Source: RPRI01 sp051233685
GTDB taxonomy: Bacteria; Desulfobacterota; Desulfobacteria; Desulfobacterales; RPRI01
Assembly: GCF_051233685.1 (NCBI RefSeq)
Contig: NZ_JBAMMY010000297.1
Location: 3,229 to 67,228 of the forward strand
Length of the DNA stretch: 64,000 bases
Reading direction: 5' to 3'
The translations under genes and the position numbers were made by a program. The notes beneath the pieces were generated by a model that saw nothing but the letters and a program-made list of their open reading frames with translations, was not told where the DNA came from and did no database searches. Positions within the stretch are counted from its first letter, which is position 1. Every line of letters begins with the position of its first letter. Positions 9,747 to 16,140 of this stretch are shown here, piece by piece.

Positions 9747-10662
9747 ATCATCAATAATTTATATTGCCGGACACAATGGGCTTGTAGGTTCGGCAATTAC
9801 AAGAAGGTTGAAGTCAGAAAATTATTCCAACCTGATTATGTGCGCCAGCAGCGATCTTGATTTGAAAAAGCAGGCTGATGTGAAGACTTTCTTTAAAGAC
9901 AACAGGCCCGAATATGTATTTCTGGCAGCTGCGAAAGTAGGCGGCATATATGCAAACAATACCTATCCTGCCGATTTCATTTATGACAATCTGATGATTC
10001 AGACTAATATTATTCACTCATCTTATTTATTTGGTGTAAAGAAACTGTTATTTCTTGGAAGCTCATGCATTTATCCCAAAAATTGCCCACAGCCGATGAA
10101 AGAAGAATATCTGCTTTCCGGATATCTTGAGACTACAAACGAACCCTATGCAGTTGCCAAGATAGCAGGCATTAAAATGTGTCAGGCTTACAACCGCCAA
10201 TACGGAACAAATTATATTTCCGTAATGCCGACCAATCTTTACGGTCCCGGCGATAACTATGACCTGCATAATTCCCATGTTCTTCCTGCGCTTATACGAA
10301 AATTCTCCGAGGCTAAAGCTGAAAATATACCTTTTGTGGAAATATGGGGCACAGGAACACCGCGGCGTGAATTCCTTTATATGGACGATCTTGCGGACGC
10401 CTGTGTTTTTCTAATGCAGAACTATAATGAAGGAGAAATCGTCAATATAGGAGTTGGCAAAGATCTTACCATTAAAGAACTGGCCGAACTGATCAAAAAA
10501 ATTGCAGGATATAAGGGCGAATTGAGATTTGATCACACAAAGCCGGACGGCACATTGAGAAAGCTGCTGGATGTTTCGAAGCTGACTGCTATGGGATGGG
10601 AGGCGAAAACAGGACTTGAAGAAGGAATCAGTCGCACCTGCATATCTTACGAGAAGATATAA
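9739..10662 (+). CDS. fcl: GDP-L-fucose synthase
   Basis: The 307-residue protein starts with the Rossmann motif GHNGLVGSAITRRL and has SSCIYPKNCPQPMKEEYLL, the catalytic YxxxK in NEPYAVAKIAG and the GDP-sugar region NLYGPGDNYDLHNSHV. It is the NADPH-dependent 3,5-epimerase/4-reductase that makes GDP-L-fucose from the Gmd product. ATG 9739 starts inside the last codons of gmd and matches the usual N-terminus; an upstream in-frame ATG at 9682 lies wholly within gmd and is unlikely. The gene closes the first polysaccharide block; toxin-antitoxin genes follow. Confidence 0.93.
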   Translation: MNKSSIIYIAGHNGLVGSAITRRLKSENYSNLIMCASSDLDLKKQADVKTFFKDNRPEYVFLAAAKVGGIYANNTYPADFIYDNLMIQTNIIHSSYLFGVKKLLFLGSSCIYPKNCPQPMKEEYLLSGYLETTNEPYAVAKIAGIKMCQAYNRQYGTNYISVMPTNLYGPGDNYDLHNSHVLPALIRKFSEAKAENIPFVEIWGTGTPRREFLYMDDLADACVFLMQNYNEGEIVNIGVGKDLTIKELAELIKKIAGYKGELRFDHTKPDGTLRKLLDVSKLTAMGWEAKTGLEEGISRTCISYEKI

Positions 10663-10766
10663 AACAAATAAAATTTGGCCCAAGACGTGCTTTGACTTTA
10701 TACAGATTTCATAACTCAACACTCAAAACCTTAAACTGTGAACTCTTTGCATAAAATAATTTAAAC

Positions 10767-10795
10767 TTGACATATGGCCTGACGAATCATAATAT
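10767..10795 (+). promoter_or_regulatory. Sigma70-type promoter of the first TA pair
   Basis: TTGACA at 10767-10772 and TAATAT at 10790-10795 are separated by exactly 17 bases, 28 bases before the RHH antitoxin start codon. The -35 box is a perfect consensus. Confidence 0.65.
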
Positions 10796-10822
10796 GAATC
10801 AAAATGATGTAAGGAGAGATTC

Positions 10823-11071
10823 ATGAGTCAGATAACCATAAGGGGAATAGACCCTGAAATTGAAAAAGAAATTAGAAAAATTGCAAAAGATAGACGGCAA
10901 TCTATAAATAATGTTATCTCTGAGATTATTCGTCAAAAATTTCAAAATAATAAAAATAAACATAGAGCGGAATCACTTATACAATTTGCAGGTGGATGGA
11001 ATCGTGAAGATGCTCTATCATTTATGGATTCAATAAAGTTTTTTGAGCAAATTGACGAGACAATGTGGTAA
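10823..11071 (+). CDS. Ribbon-helix-helix antitoxin (FitA/VapB-like)
   Basis: The 82-residue protein opens with an Arc/CopG-type ribbon-helix-helix, ITIRGIDPEIEKEIRKIAKD followed by RRQSINNVISEIIRQ, as in FitA-type antitoxins. The C-terminal half should bind and block the PIN toxin encoded next. An AAGGAGAG ribosome-binding site precedes the ATG. The stop TAA overlaps the ATG of the toxin by one base. Antitoxins of this class repress their own promoter, and a strong promoter lies just upstream. Together with the PIN gene this is a complete-looking type II module. Confidence 0.85.
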   Translation: MSQITIRGIDPEIEKEIRKIAKDRRQSINNVISEIIRQKFQNNKNKHRAESLIQFAGGWNREDALSFMDSIKFFEQIDETMW

Positions 11072-11475
11072 TGAAGCTTTTGCTGGATACAAACGGCTAT
11101 GTTGGATTTAAAATGGGCAATTCTGAGATTGTCGAATATCTTGTTCAAGCGGAAAATATTTTTATTTCTCCGATTGTATTGGGGGAATTGATGTTTGGTT
11201 TTCTTAACGGCAATAGATTCCAGGAGAATATGATCGAACTTAAGCGCTTCATTAACCATGAAGCAGTTGAGGAAATACAGATTGGAGATGTTACCGCAGA
11301 CCGATATTCGAGGATAGCAATGCAGTTAAAACGGCAGGGCACACCGATTCCAAGTAATGATATATGGATTGCCGCTCAAACAATGGAGTATGGTGCTGAG
11401 CTGGTTACAATGGACAGACATTTTGAAAAAATCACCGGTTTGGTTTATCGTTATTTTTCTTTTCCGAACATTTGA
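11071..11475 (+). CDS. PIN-domain ribonuclease toxin (FitB/VapC family)
   Basis: The 134-residue PIN protein has the expected acidic residues: LLLDTNGYVGF at the N-terminus, ILGELMFG-like VLGELMFGFL in the middle, NDIWIAAQTMEYGAELVT and MDRHFEKITGL at the end. VapC/FitB toxins are Mg-dependent endoribonucleases. I chose ATG 11071, which overlaps the antitoxin stop codon (TAATG); the GTG two codons earlier lies within the antitoxin gene. All four acidic positions appear present, so the toxin looks intact. Confidence 0.87.
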   Translation: MKLLLDTNGYVGFKMGNSEIVEYLVQAENIFISPIVLGELMFGFLNGNRFQENMIELKRFINHEAVEEIQIGDVTADRYSRIAMQLKRQGTPIPSNDIWIAAQTMEYGAELVTMDRHFEKITGLVYRYFSFPNI

Positions 11476-11509
11476 TTCTTTATAACTGGTACCTTTCCAA
11501 ATTATAGAT

Positions 11510-11560
11510 GTTGGGGAGGTGAGCGAGCCCTTTAGGGTGAGCTCGCGGAGCCTCCCCAAC
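11510..11560. repeat. 51 bp extragenic palindrome
   Basis: GTTGGGGAGG at 11510-11519 pairs perfectly with CCTCCCCAAC at 11551-11560, and inside CGAGC pairs with GCTCG and CCC with GGG around a TTTA loop. It resembles a REP/extragenic palindrome and lies 34 bases after the first PIN toxin. There is no T-run, so it is not a classical terminator. Confidence 0.7.
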
Positions 11561-11689
11561 TCTATAACTTGGGACATCATGAGATATTTTGGTTGTAGCT
11601 ATTCATCATTCCAATTGAATCCGGGAACCTTCGCCCCCTTGAACCTTGAATCGTGAACTCTTTTTATAACACGAAACTCAATACAATTT

Positions 11690-11741
11690 TCCGTTTAGTC
11701 CTGAAAATCATAAGAAAGTTTAAATAGTTAGAATGTCTCCC
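11690..11741 (+). repeat. TA-array spacer repeat, copy 1
   Basis: GTTTAGTCCTGAAAATCATA followed by AGAAAGTTTAAATAGTTAGA and ATGTC. Closely related copies occur near 12748, 13531 and 14338. Confidence 0.75.
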
Positions 11742-11749
11742 AATCGGAC

Positions 11750-11778
11750 TTGACACAATTATTAATTTACATTAAAAT
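11750..11778 (+). promoter_or_regulatory. Sigma70-type promoter of the second TA pair
   Basis: TTGACA at 11750-11755 and TAAAAT at 11773-11778 with a 17 base spacer, 43 bases before the antitoxin start. It begins right after spacer-repeat copy 1. Confidence 0.65.
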
Positions 11779-11821
11779 ATTTATAAAAATTCAAAAATGT
11801 TCTTTACCCATAGGAGTTTTT

Positions 11822-12067
11822 ATGAGAACAGCAGTAAATTATAAAAAACAGATAAATGATTTAACCAAAGAGTTGACAGAAGAAAAAATCCAGCAGTTGA
11901 TAGCTTTCGGGCAGTTTCTTAAGGCAAAACAAGCAGGGTTTTCTTATACACAGATATCAGATAGTGCCGAATATGTGAGAGAGTTGAGATCAAAAGAGTC
12001 AAAACGAAGTAGGTCAGCGAAAAATTTCATCCAAGAGCTTATGGAATGGCAAAAGTCAGACTCTTAG
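11822..12067 (+). CDS. Antitoxin partner of a PIN toxin
   Basis: The 81-residue, highly charged protein (MRTAVNYKKQINDLTKELTE at its start) has no strong motif that I can name. It is called an antitoxin from its size, its perfect promoter, a GGAG ribosome-binding site seven bases before ATG 11822, and its 22-base overlap with a downstream PIN gene. The helical, lysine/glutamate-rich N-terminus followed by a Ser/Lys/Arg-rich tail (RSKESKRSRSAKNF) is compatible with a small DNA-binding antitoxin of the type found with VapC-like toxins. Confidence 0.72.
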   Translation: MRTAVNYKKQINDLTKELTEEKIQQLIAFGQFLKAKQAGFSYTQISDSAEYVRELRSKESKRSRSAKNFIQELMEWQKSDS

Positions 12068-12447
12068 TCGATACGGATATTCTTATCGACTTTTTGAAAA
12101 GAATAAAACCAGCCAGGGAGATATTTTTCTCCGACTCCATTGAAATCTATTGTTCAATCCTCAGCAAAAAGGAACTCCTCATTAAGCCTGGATTAAGTTC
12201 TTCCGAAAAGAAAAAAATTAACGATATATTATCGAAAATTAAGGTCTTGAAAATTGATAGCGATATAAACAATAAATATATGATGCTGCTTGAGAAATAT
12301 GGAACGCATCGCGCTTCAATGCCGGACTACGTCATAGCCGCCACGGCATGGGCCAAAAACCTTCCACTGCTTACACGCAATACAAGGCATTTTAAGCATA
12401 TAAAGGAAATAAAACTCGCTCCTGCCTATAAATATGAAAATAATTAA
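12046..12447 (+). CDS. PIN-domain toxin (VapC family)
   Basis: The 133-residue protein has the PIN layout: RLLVDTDILIDFLKR at the N-terminus, CSILSKKELLI with the second acidic residue, ASMPDYVIAATAWAKNLPLL with the third, and TRNTRHFKHIKEI at the C-terminus. The last cluster has Asn (TRN) where many family members have Asp. It overlaps its antitoxin gene by 22 bases. It is probably an endoribonuclease toxin, unrelated in detail to the PIN toxin of the preceding module. Confidence 0.83.
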   Translation: MAKVRLLVDTDILIDFLKRIKPAREIFFSDSIEIYCSILSKKELLIKPGLSSSEKKKINDILSKIKVLKIDSDINNKYMMLLEKYGTHRASMPDYVIAATAWAKNLPLLTRNTRHFKHIKEIKLAPAYKYENN

Positions 12448-12645
12448 TTGCTCCGGAGCAAACGCTTCCCAGCTTTCCGGATAGTTTCAACTATGAACAG
12501 TAAGCACAAAACACAAAATGCAAAACCCAAAACACAACACAATGTTCATGGTTTATATCAATATATGATACCTCAAGTCGGTCCGGTCTGACATCAGGCG
12601 ATGGCTTATTGCCTGACCGGCTTCCAGCCGGCCGGCAACATCCTG

Positions 12646-12670
12646 TCCATCCTGTTAATCCTGTCAAAAA
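12646..12670. repeat. ATCCTGTCCATCCTGTTAATCCTGT-type dispersed repeat, copy 1
   Basis: Three imperfect tandem ATCCTGT units. A related copy with ATCCTGCCTATCCTGTTCAT is at 37268-37295. Confidence 0.6.
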
Positions 12671-12747
12671 ACTTTTTAATGATGACACTGCAAACGAGTG
12701 ATACCGAGACATCCATCGAACTAAATTTTGTGGAACACCATGAATCC

Positions 12748-12784
12748 CGGAAATCATAAGAAAGTTTGAATGTTTAGAACGTCT
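12748..12784 (+). repeat. TA-array spacer repeat, copy 2
   Basis: CGGAAATCATAAGAAAGTTT followed by GAATGTTTAGAACGTCT; the core matches the other three copies with one or two changes, while the upstream GTTTAGTCC part is not conserved here. Confidence 0.72.
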
Positions 12785-12902
12785 CGCTATTGCACACAGT
12801 TTGTTTCCGCCGCTTTCATAACTCAAAACCTAATATTGACTACAGTGATGGGTTGTGTCATAATTTAAAACAAAATTCGAATAAATTGATAAATGGTGAA
12901 GC

Positions 12903-13094
12903 ATGAATGTGGCAGATAAAATTTGTGAAAAGGCTAGGGATCTTCCGGAGCCGTTGGCAAGAGAGGTACTCGAATTTATCAAGCGTATTCATGCTCAACA
13001 GGATATTTGTGTTGAAGACATGAAAAAGGCTCAGGTGCCGGTAATGAAACGGATTTGGGAAAACAAAGAAGATGATGTCTGGAATAAGTTCTAG
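12903..13094 (+). CDS. Small antitoxin-like protein (DUF2281-like)
   Basis: The 63-residue protein (MNVADKICEKARDLPEPLAR, then EVLEFIKRIHAQQD) resembles short antitoxin-type proteins in which a leucine-rich helix LPEPLAREVLEFI is followed by an acidic tail ending ENKEDDVWNKF. It overlaps the start of a PemK/MazF-like toxin gene by 23 bases. The assignment rests on this context and on the helix pattern; no DNA-binding motif is obvious. A GGTGAAG stretch lies just before the ATG. Confidence 0.68.
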   Translation: MNVADKICEKARDLPEPLAREVLEFIKRIHAQQDICVEDMKKAQVPVMKRIWENKEDDVWNKF

Positions 13095-13418
13095 CCCCGG
13101 CAACATAGTGGGTATTCCTTTTCCATATTCGGATCTGAAAACGGAGAAAAGACGTCCTGTCTTGGTAATAACTCAGCCGGATCGGCATGGAGACTTTATA
13201 TGCGTTGCTGTGACTTCGGTGCCCACACCTGAATACACGATAGCAATTGATAATGCCTCAATGAGCATCGGGAATTTACCTCGCAAGAGCTGGATTCGCT
13301 GTGACAAGAGCTCTTTACCCTGAGTGGATCGTTAATAGTAAGGCATTACGGAAGTCTTAAGAACGCAATCTTCAATATTGTCAGAGAAAAGATCTGTGGT
13401 TATCTTGGGTGTGTATGA
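13072..13418 (+). pseudogene. PemK/MazF-family toxin with a frameshift
   Basis: The N-terminal two thirds is a normal MazF/PemK barrel: NIVGIPFPYSDLKTEKRRPV, LVITQPDRHGDFICVAVTS and a later KSWIRCDK. Then the frame closes at TGA 13321-13323. In another frame the expected C-terminus continues at once: LFTLSGSLIVRHYGSLKNAI then FNIVREKICGYL, ending at 13418. Restoring CTC directly after GACAAG would rejoin the two parts, so a duplicated AG dinucleotide at about 13307-13310 is the simplest explanation. Family members cleave mRNA at short motifs. As written, the protein lacks its last strand and helix and is probably inactive, leaving its antitoxin gene behind. Confidence 0.85.
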
Positions 13419-13530
13419 CCAGAGGCGTTACCTCTTCGCGCCTTTGTGCTCCCAAAATGGCACTCGTCTGATCTATTACTTCCTTGCACCTTTAACCCTT
13501 TTTATGACACAACACTCAATCCAATCTTCC

Positions 13531-13576
13531 GTTTAGTCCTGGAAATCATAAGAAAGTTTAAATGTTTAGAACGTCC
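13531..13576 (+). repeat. TA-array spacer repeat, copy 3
   Basis: GTTTAGTCCTGGAAATCATA followed by AGAAAGTTTAAATGTTTAGA and ACGTCC. Confidence 0.75.
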
Positions 13577-13702
13577 CCAAAACTGTCCCGCAGTTTTTCG
13601 TTTTTGCTGAATGTTGACAAACAGGTTGATTTAAAATATCATAAAAATCGTTAAGGTTTTTATATAATAAGTATTTACTGAAAAAGGATTACAGAGGAAA
13701 AT

Positions 13703-13927
13703 ATGATTTCCCATCAAGAAACATCTTTTCAAAAGGCTATCGATGCTGTGGAGTCACTTCCATTTGATGATCGTGAGGAACTACTTGAGATACTTAGAAT
13801 GCGGGTTGCCGAAGAGAGGCGTGATGAAATTGCAGCCAATGCAAAGGAAGCGTTGCAAGCTGTCAAAGAAAAGAGAGCGCACTTCGGGACAGTGGAAGAT
13901 TTAAAAAAGGATCTCTTGAAAGATTGA
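13703..13927 (+). CDS. Antitoxin of a RelE/YafQ-like pair
   Basis: The 74-residue protein (ISHQETSFQKAIDAVESLPF, then DDREELLEILRMRVAEERRD) matches the general make-up of short antitoxins that precede RelE-type toxins: one amphipathic helix with ESLPFDDREELLEIL and a basic/acidic tail. An AGAGGAAA ribosome-binding site lies just before the ATG. Its TGA overlaps the toxin ATG by one base (TGATG). Identification is by context plus the ELLEIL pattern; the DNA-binding mode is not evident. Confidence 0.78.
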   Translation: MISHQETSFQKAIDAVESLPFDDREELLEILRMRVAEERRDEIAANAKEALQAVKEKRAHFGTVEDLKKDLLKD

Positions 13928-14211
13928 TGTATACTCTATCATGGTCAAATGGATTTCGTAGGGGGTTTAAAAAAGCTACGCGAAAAGACCCTGTTTTACA
14001 GGAGAAGATTTTCTCTGCACTGGAAAAGCTTTCAAGAGAACCATTTGATCCTTCACTTAAGGCTCATAAGTTGCATGGAAAATTGATCGGACTTTGGGCC
14101 TGCCAAGTCGAGTACGATTGTCGCATTGTATTCACATTTGACAAAGATCCGGATAGCGGGAAAGATTTGATTGTTCTTGTGGATATAGGAAAGCATGATG
14201 AGGTGTATTGA
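13927..14211 (+). CDS. RelE/StbE-family mRNA interferase toxin
   Basis: The 94-residue protein shows the RelE/YafQ pattern: LSWSNGFRRGFKKATRKDP, then PFDPSLKAHKLHGKLIGLWA, CQVEYDCRIVFTFD and a C-terminal VDIGKHDEVY. The LHGKL...W...DYRI...IG.HDEVY signature is typical of this superfamily, which cuts mRNA on the ribosome. The usual Tyr in DYR is Cys here (YDCRIVF); the conserved Arg is retained. It starts at ATG 13927, overlapping the antitoxin stop by one base. It looks intact. Confidence 0.87.
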   Translation: MYTLSWSNGFRRGFKKATRKDPVLQEKIFSALEKLSREPFDPSLKAHKLHGKLIGLWACQVEYDCRIVFTFDKDPDSGKDLIVLVDIGKHDEVY

Positions 14212-14333
14212 AAAAATCCCGACTTTTGTATCCGTATTATGACCCCTGTTTCAATGCTTTTTTTATTCTTTTAACCACAAATCAAAACGCCAACAATAAA
14301 TAACACAAAACACAACACTCAACACAGCTTTTT

Positions 14334-14380
14334 GTTGAGTCCTGGAAATCATAAGAAAGTTTAAATGTTTAGAACGTCCC
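14334..14380 (+). repeat. TA-array spacer repeat, copy 4
   Basis: GTTGAGTCCTGGAAATCATA followed by AGAAAGTTTAAATGTTTAGA and ACGTCCC. The preceding ACTCAACA (14317-14324) and TGTTGAGT form a perfect 8 bp inverted repeat. Confidence 0.75.
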
Positions 14381-14423
14381 TGAAATGTACGCGTCCCTGA
14401 AATGTACACGTCCCTGAAATGCC
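14375..14423 (+). repeat. Short tandem repeat, CGTCCCTGAAATGTA unit
   Basis: Three head-to-tail copies of a ~17 bp unit CGTCCCTGAAATGTACG/C; the last is degenerate (CGTCCCTGAAATGCCCG). It continues directly from spacer-repeat copy 4. Confidence 0.7.
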
Positions 14424-14596
14424 CGGAAATGCCCACAAAACCCAAAATCCATGAACAGCTTTTATACAGAAGAACGTCATCCAAATATGTAACTGCACTA
14501 CAATAAATTCTATTATATCTATTTGTTATCTTATATAATGTGTTTTAATTTATAATTCAGTATGCAAAAATTAATTTTCTATTGGAGGGAAATATC

Positions 14597-15568
14597 TTGG
14601 GAAAAGCTACATTAAAAAGAAATTTTGCACTTATCGGCGCTGGCGGTTATGTCGCTCATCGGCATATGAAAGCCATTAGAGACACCGGGAGCTCTTTGAT
14701 TGCAGCCCTTGATCCTGCAGATTCGGTTGGAGTTCTCGACAGTTTCTCTTTTGAAGTTGCCTTTTTTACAGAATTTGAGCGTTTTGATCGTCATGCCGAA
14801 AAGTTGAGACGATTAGGCGAAGATCAGAAAATACATTATGTCAGCATATGTTCTCCTAATTATCTTCATGATGCCCATATCCGTTTTGCCCTGCGTATTG
14901 GCGCAGATGCCATATGTGAAAAACCGCTTGTCCTTAACCCATGGAATTTGGATGCGCTTCAGGAAATTGAACATGAATCAGGTCGAAGAGTATACAATAT
15001 CTTGCAGCTTAGAGTTCACCCCACTATCATTGCTTTAAAAGATAAAGTTTGTAATACATCAAGAAAAGAAAAGTTTGATGTGGAGTTAACTTATATCACT
15101 TCTCGGGGTAAGTGGTATTTCACTTCTTGGAAAGGAGATATACATAAATCAGGAGGTATTGCCACAAATATTGGCATACATTTTTTCGACATGCTTATGT
15201 GGATATTTGGTGATGTTAAACATTATGAAGTACATTTCTCAGATGAAAAAAAGATGTCTGGTTTTCTTGATTTAGAAAAGGCAAATGTTCGATGGTTCCT
15301 CTCTGTCGACAGAAATGATGTTCCCGAAGACGCTAAACGGAGAGGCAAAACAACTTTCAGATCAATAACCGTGGATGGCGAAGAAATTGAATTTTCAGAA
15401 GGTTTTACTGATCTGCATACAGCTGTCTATAAAGATATCCTTGATGGTCGCGGATTCAGTATGGAAGACTCTCGACATGCAATAAATCTGGCACATAAAT
15501 TACGTAATGCTAATCCCAAAATTAATCTTGACCATTCACATCCTTTTCTGGCAAGACCAAGGCCATAA
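14597..15568 (+). CDS. WlbA/WbpB-type UDP-sugar 3-dehydrogenase (Gfo/Idh/MocA family)
   Basis: The 323-residue protein has an N-terminal Rossmann motif (NFALIGAGGYVAHRHMKAI), the Gfo/Idh/MocA signature CEKPLVLNP and the GGIATNIGIHFFDMLMWIFG segment seen in WlbA/WbpB. These enzymes oxidise C3 of UDP-GlcNAcA on the way to 2,3-diacetamido-2,3-dideoxy uronic acids. The start is the TTG at 14597, which has GGAGGG seven bases upstream; the TTG at 14582 overlaps that ribosome-binding site and is rejected. The next gene encodes the matching N-acetyltransferase, but no aminotransferase for the middle step is in the window. Confidence 0.87.
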   Translation: MGKATLKRNFALIGAGGYVAHRHMKAIRDTGSSLIAALDPADSVGVLDSFSFEVAFFTEFERFDRHAEKLRRLGEDQKIHYVSICSPNYLHDAHIRFALRIGADAICEKPLVLNPWNLDALQEIEHESGRRVYNILQLRVHPTIIALKDKVCNTSRKEKFDVELTYITSRGKWYFTSWKGDIHKSGGIATNIGIHFFDMLMWIFGDVKHYEVHFSDEKKMSGFLDLEKANVRWFLSVDRNDVPEDAKRRGKTTFRSITVDGEEIEFSEGFTDLHTAVYKDILDGRGFSMEDSRHAINLAHKLRNANPKINLDHSHPFLARPRP

Positions 15569-15591
15569 GATTCTACTTTGAGGCGACTAAT

Positions 15592-16131
15592 ATGGATTAT
15601 TTTGTTCATGAATCATCGTATATTGATGAGGGTGTTCAGATCGGAAAAGGGACGAAGATCTGGCACTTTTCCCATGTCCTTCCCGGATCAAAAATTGGTA
15701 AGAGCTGCAATATTGGCCAGAATGTTGTCATCGGACCTGATGTTACGATTGGGGACAATTGCAAAATCCAGAACAATGTATCCATATACAAAGGGGTTAC
15801 TTTGGAGTATGGTGTTTTTTGCGGGCCATCCATGGTTTTCACCAACATCTTTAATCCCAGAGCTGAAATTTCCAAAATGGATCAGGCCCGCCCAACTCTG
15901 GTAAAGAAAGGGGCTACTTTGGGAGCCAACTGCACCATCGTCTGTGGTCATACCATAGGACAGTATGCCTTTATTGGCGCAGGTGCTGTCGTTACCAAAG
16001 ATGTTCCCGACTATGCTTTGATGGCAGGGAATCCTGCTCGACAGATCGGTTGGGTGTGTGAATGCGGAGAAAAGTTGAACGATGAAGGGCATTGTCACGC
16101 TTGCGGCAAGCTTTATCAACGAGAAGGCTAA
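15592..16131 (+). CDS. WlbB/WbpD-type UDP-amino-sugar N-acetyltransferase
   Basis: The 179-residue left-handed beta-helix protein has hexapeptide repeats (IGKGTKIWHFSHVLPGSKIG, IGQNVVIGPDVTIGDNCKIQ) and the NNVSIYKGVTLEYGVFCGPS segment characteristic of WlbB/WbpD. This family acetylates the 3-amino group of UDP-GlcNAc3NA using acetyl-CoA. The conserved asparagine region (IQNN) and histidine (CGHTIGQ) are present. A short Cys-rich tail (CECGEKL, CHACGKLYQ) may bind a metal. It follows the dehydrogenase gene by 23 bases and completes two of the three steps of that pathway. Confidence 0.9.
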   Translation: MDYFVHESSYIDEGVQIGKGTKIWHFSHVLPGSKIGKSCNIGQNVVIGPDVTIGDNCKIQNNVSIYKGVTLEYGVFCGPSMVFTNIFNPRAEISKMDQARPTLVKKGATLGANCTIVCGHTIGQYAFIGAGAVVTKDVPDYALMAGNPARQIGWVCECGEKLNDEGHCHACGKLYQREG

Positions 16132-16140
16132 CAATACAAT

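Larger units (their letters stand above)
11476..11749. other. TA-cassette spacer with extragenic palindrome and shared repeat
   Basis: No gene is evident. It holds a 51 bp inverted-repeat hairpin (11510-11560), prose-like low-complexity text (for example TTGAACCTTGAATCGTGAAC) and the first copy of the repeat shared by the spacers of this TA array (11690-11741). Confidence 0.6.
12448..12902. other. TA-cassette spacer, no gene seen
   Basis: The stretch contains low-complexity text (CACAAAACACAAAATGCAAA), the ATCCTGTCCATCCTGTTAAT-type repeat at 12648-12670 that recurs near 37272, and spacer-repeat copy 2. No credible coding frame with a ribosome-binding site was found. Confidence 0.55.
14212..14596. 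other. Spacer after the TA array, no gene seen
   Basis: The spacer holds spacer-repeat copy 4, the short tandem repeat at 14375-14423 and AT-rich DNA leading to the wlbA-type gene. I see no coding frame with start signals. Confidence 0.55.

Noticed and set aside
13321..13323. TGA in the PemK-like toxin as selenocysteine
   Set aside because: The homology continues in a different frame, so this is a frameshift and not recoding.
11690..14380. Integron-like cassette array with attC sites
   Set aside because: The spacer repeats resemble cassette borders, and copy 4 has ACTCAAC/GTTGAGT, but the other copies lack a full RYYYAAC...GTTRRRY pair. No integrase gene is seen, and the cassettes carry their own promoters. 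IntegronFinder on the whole genome would decide.
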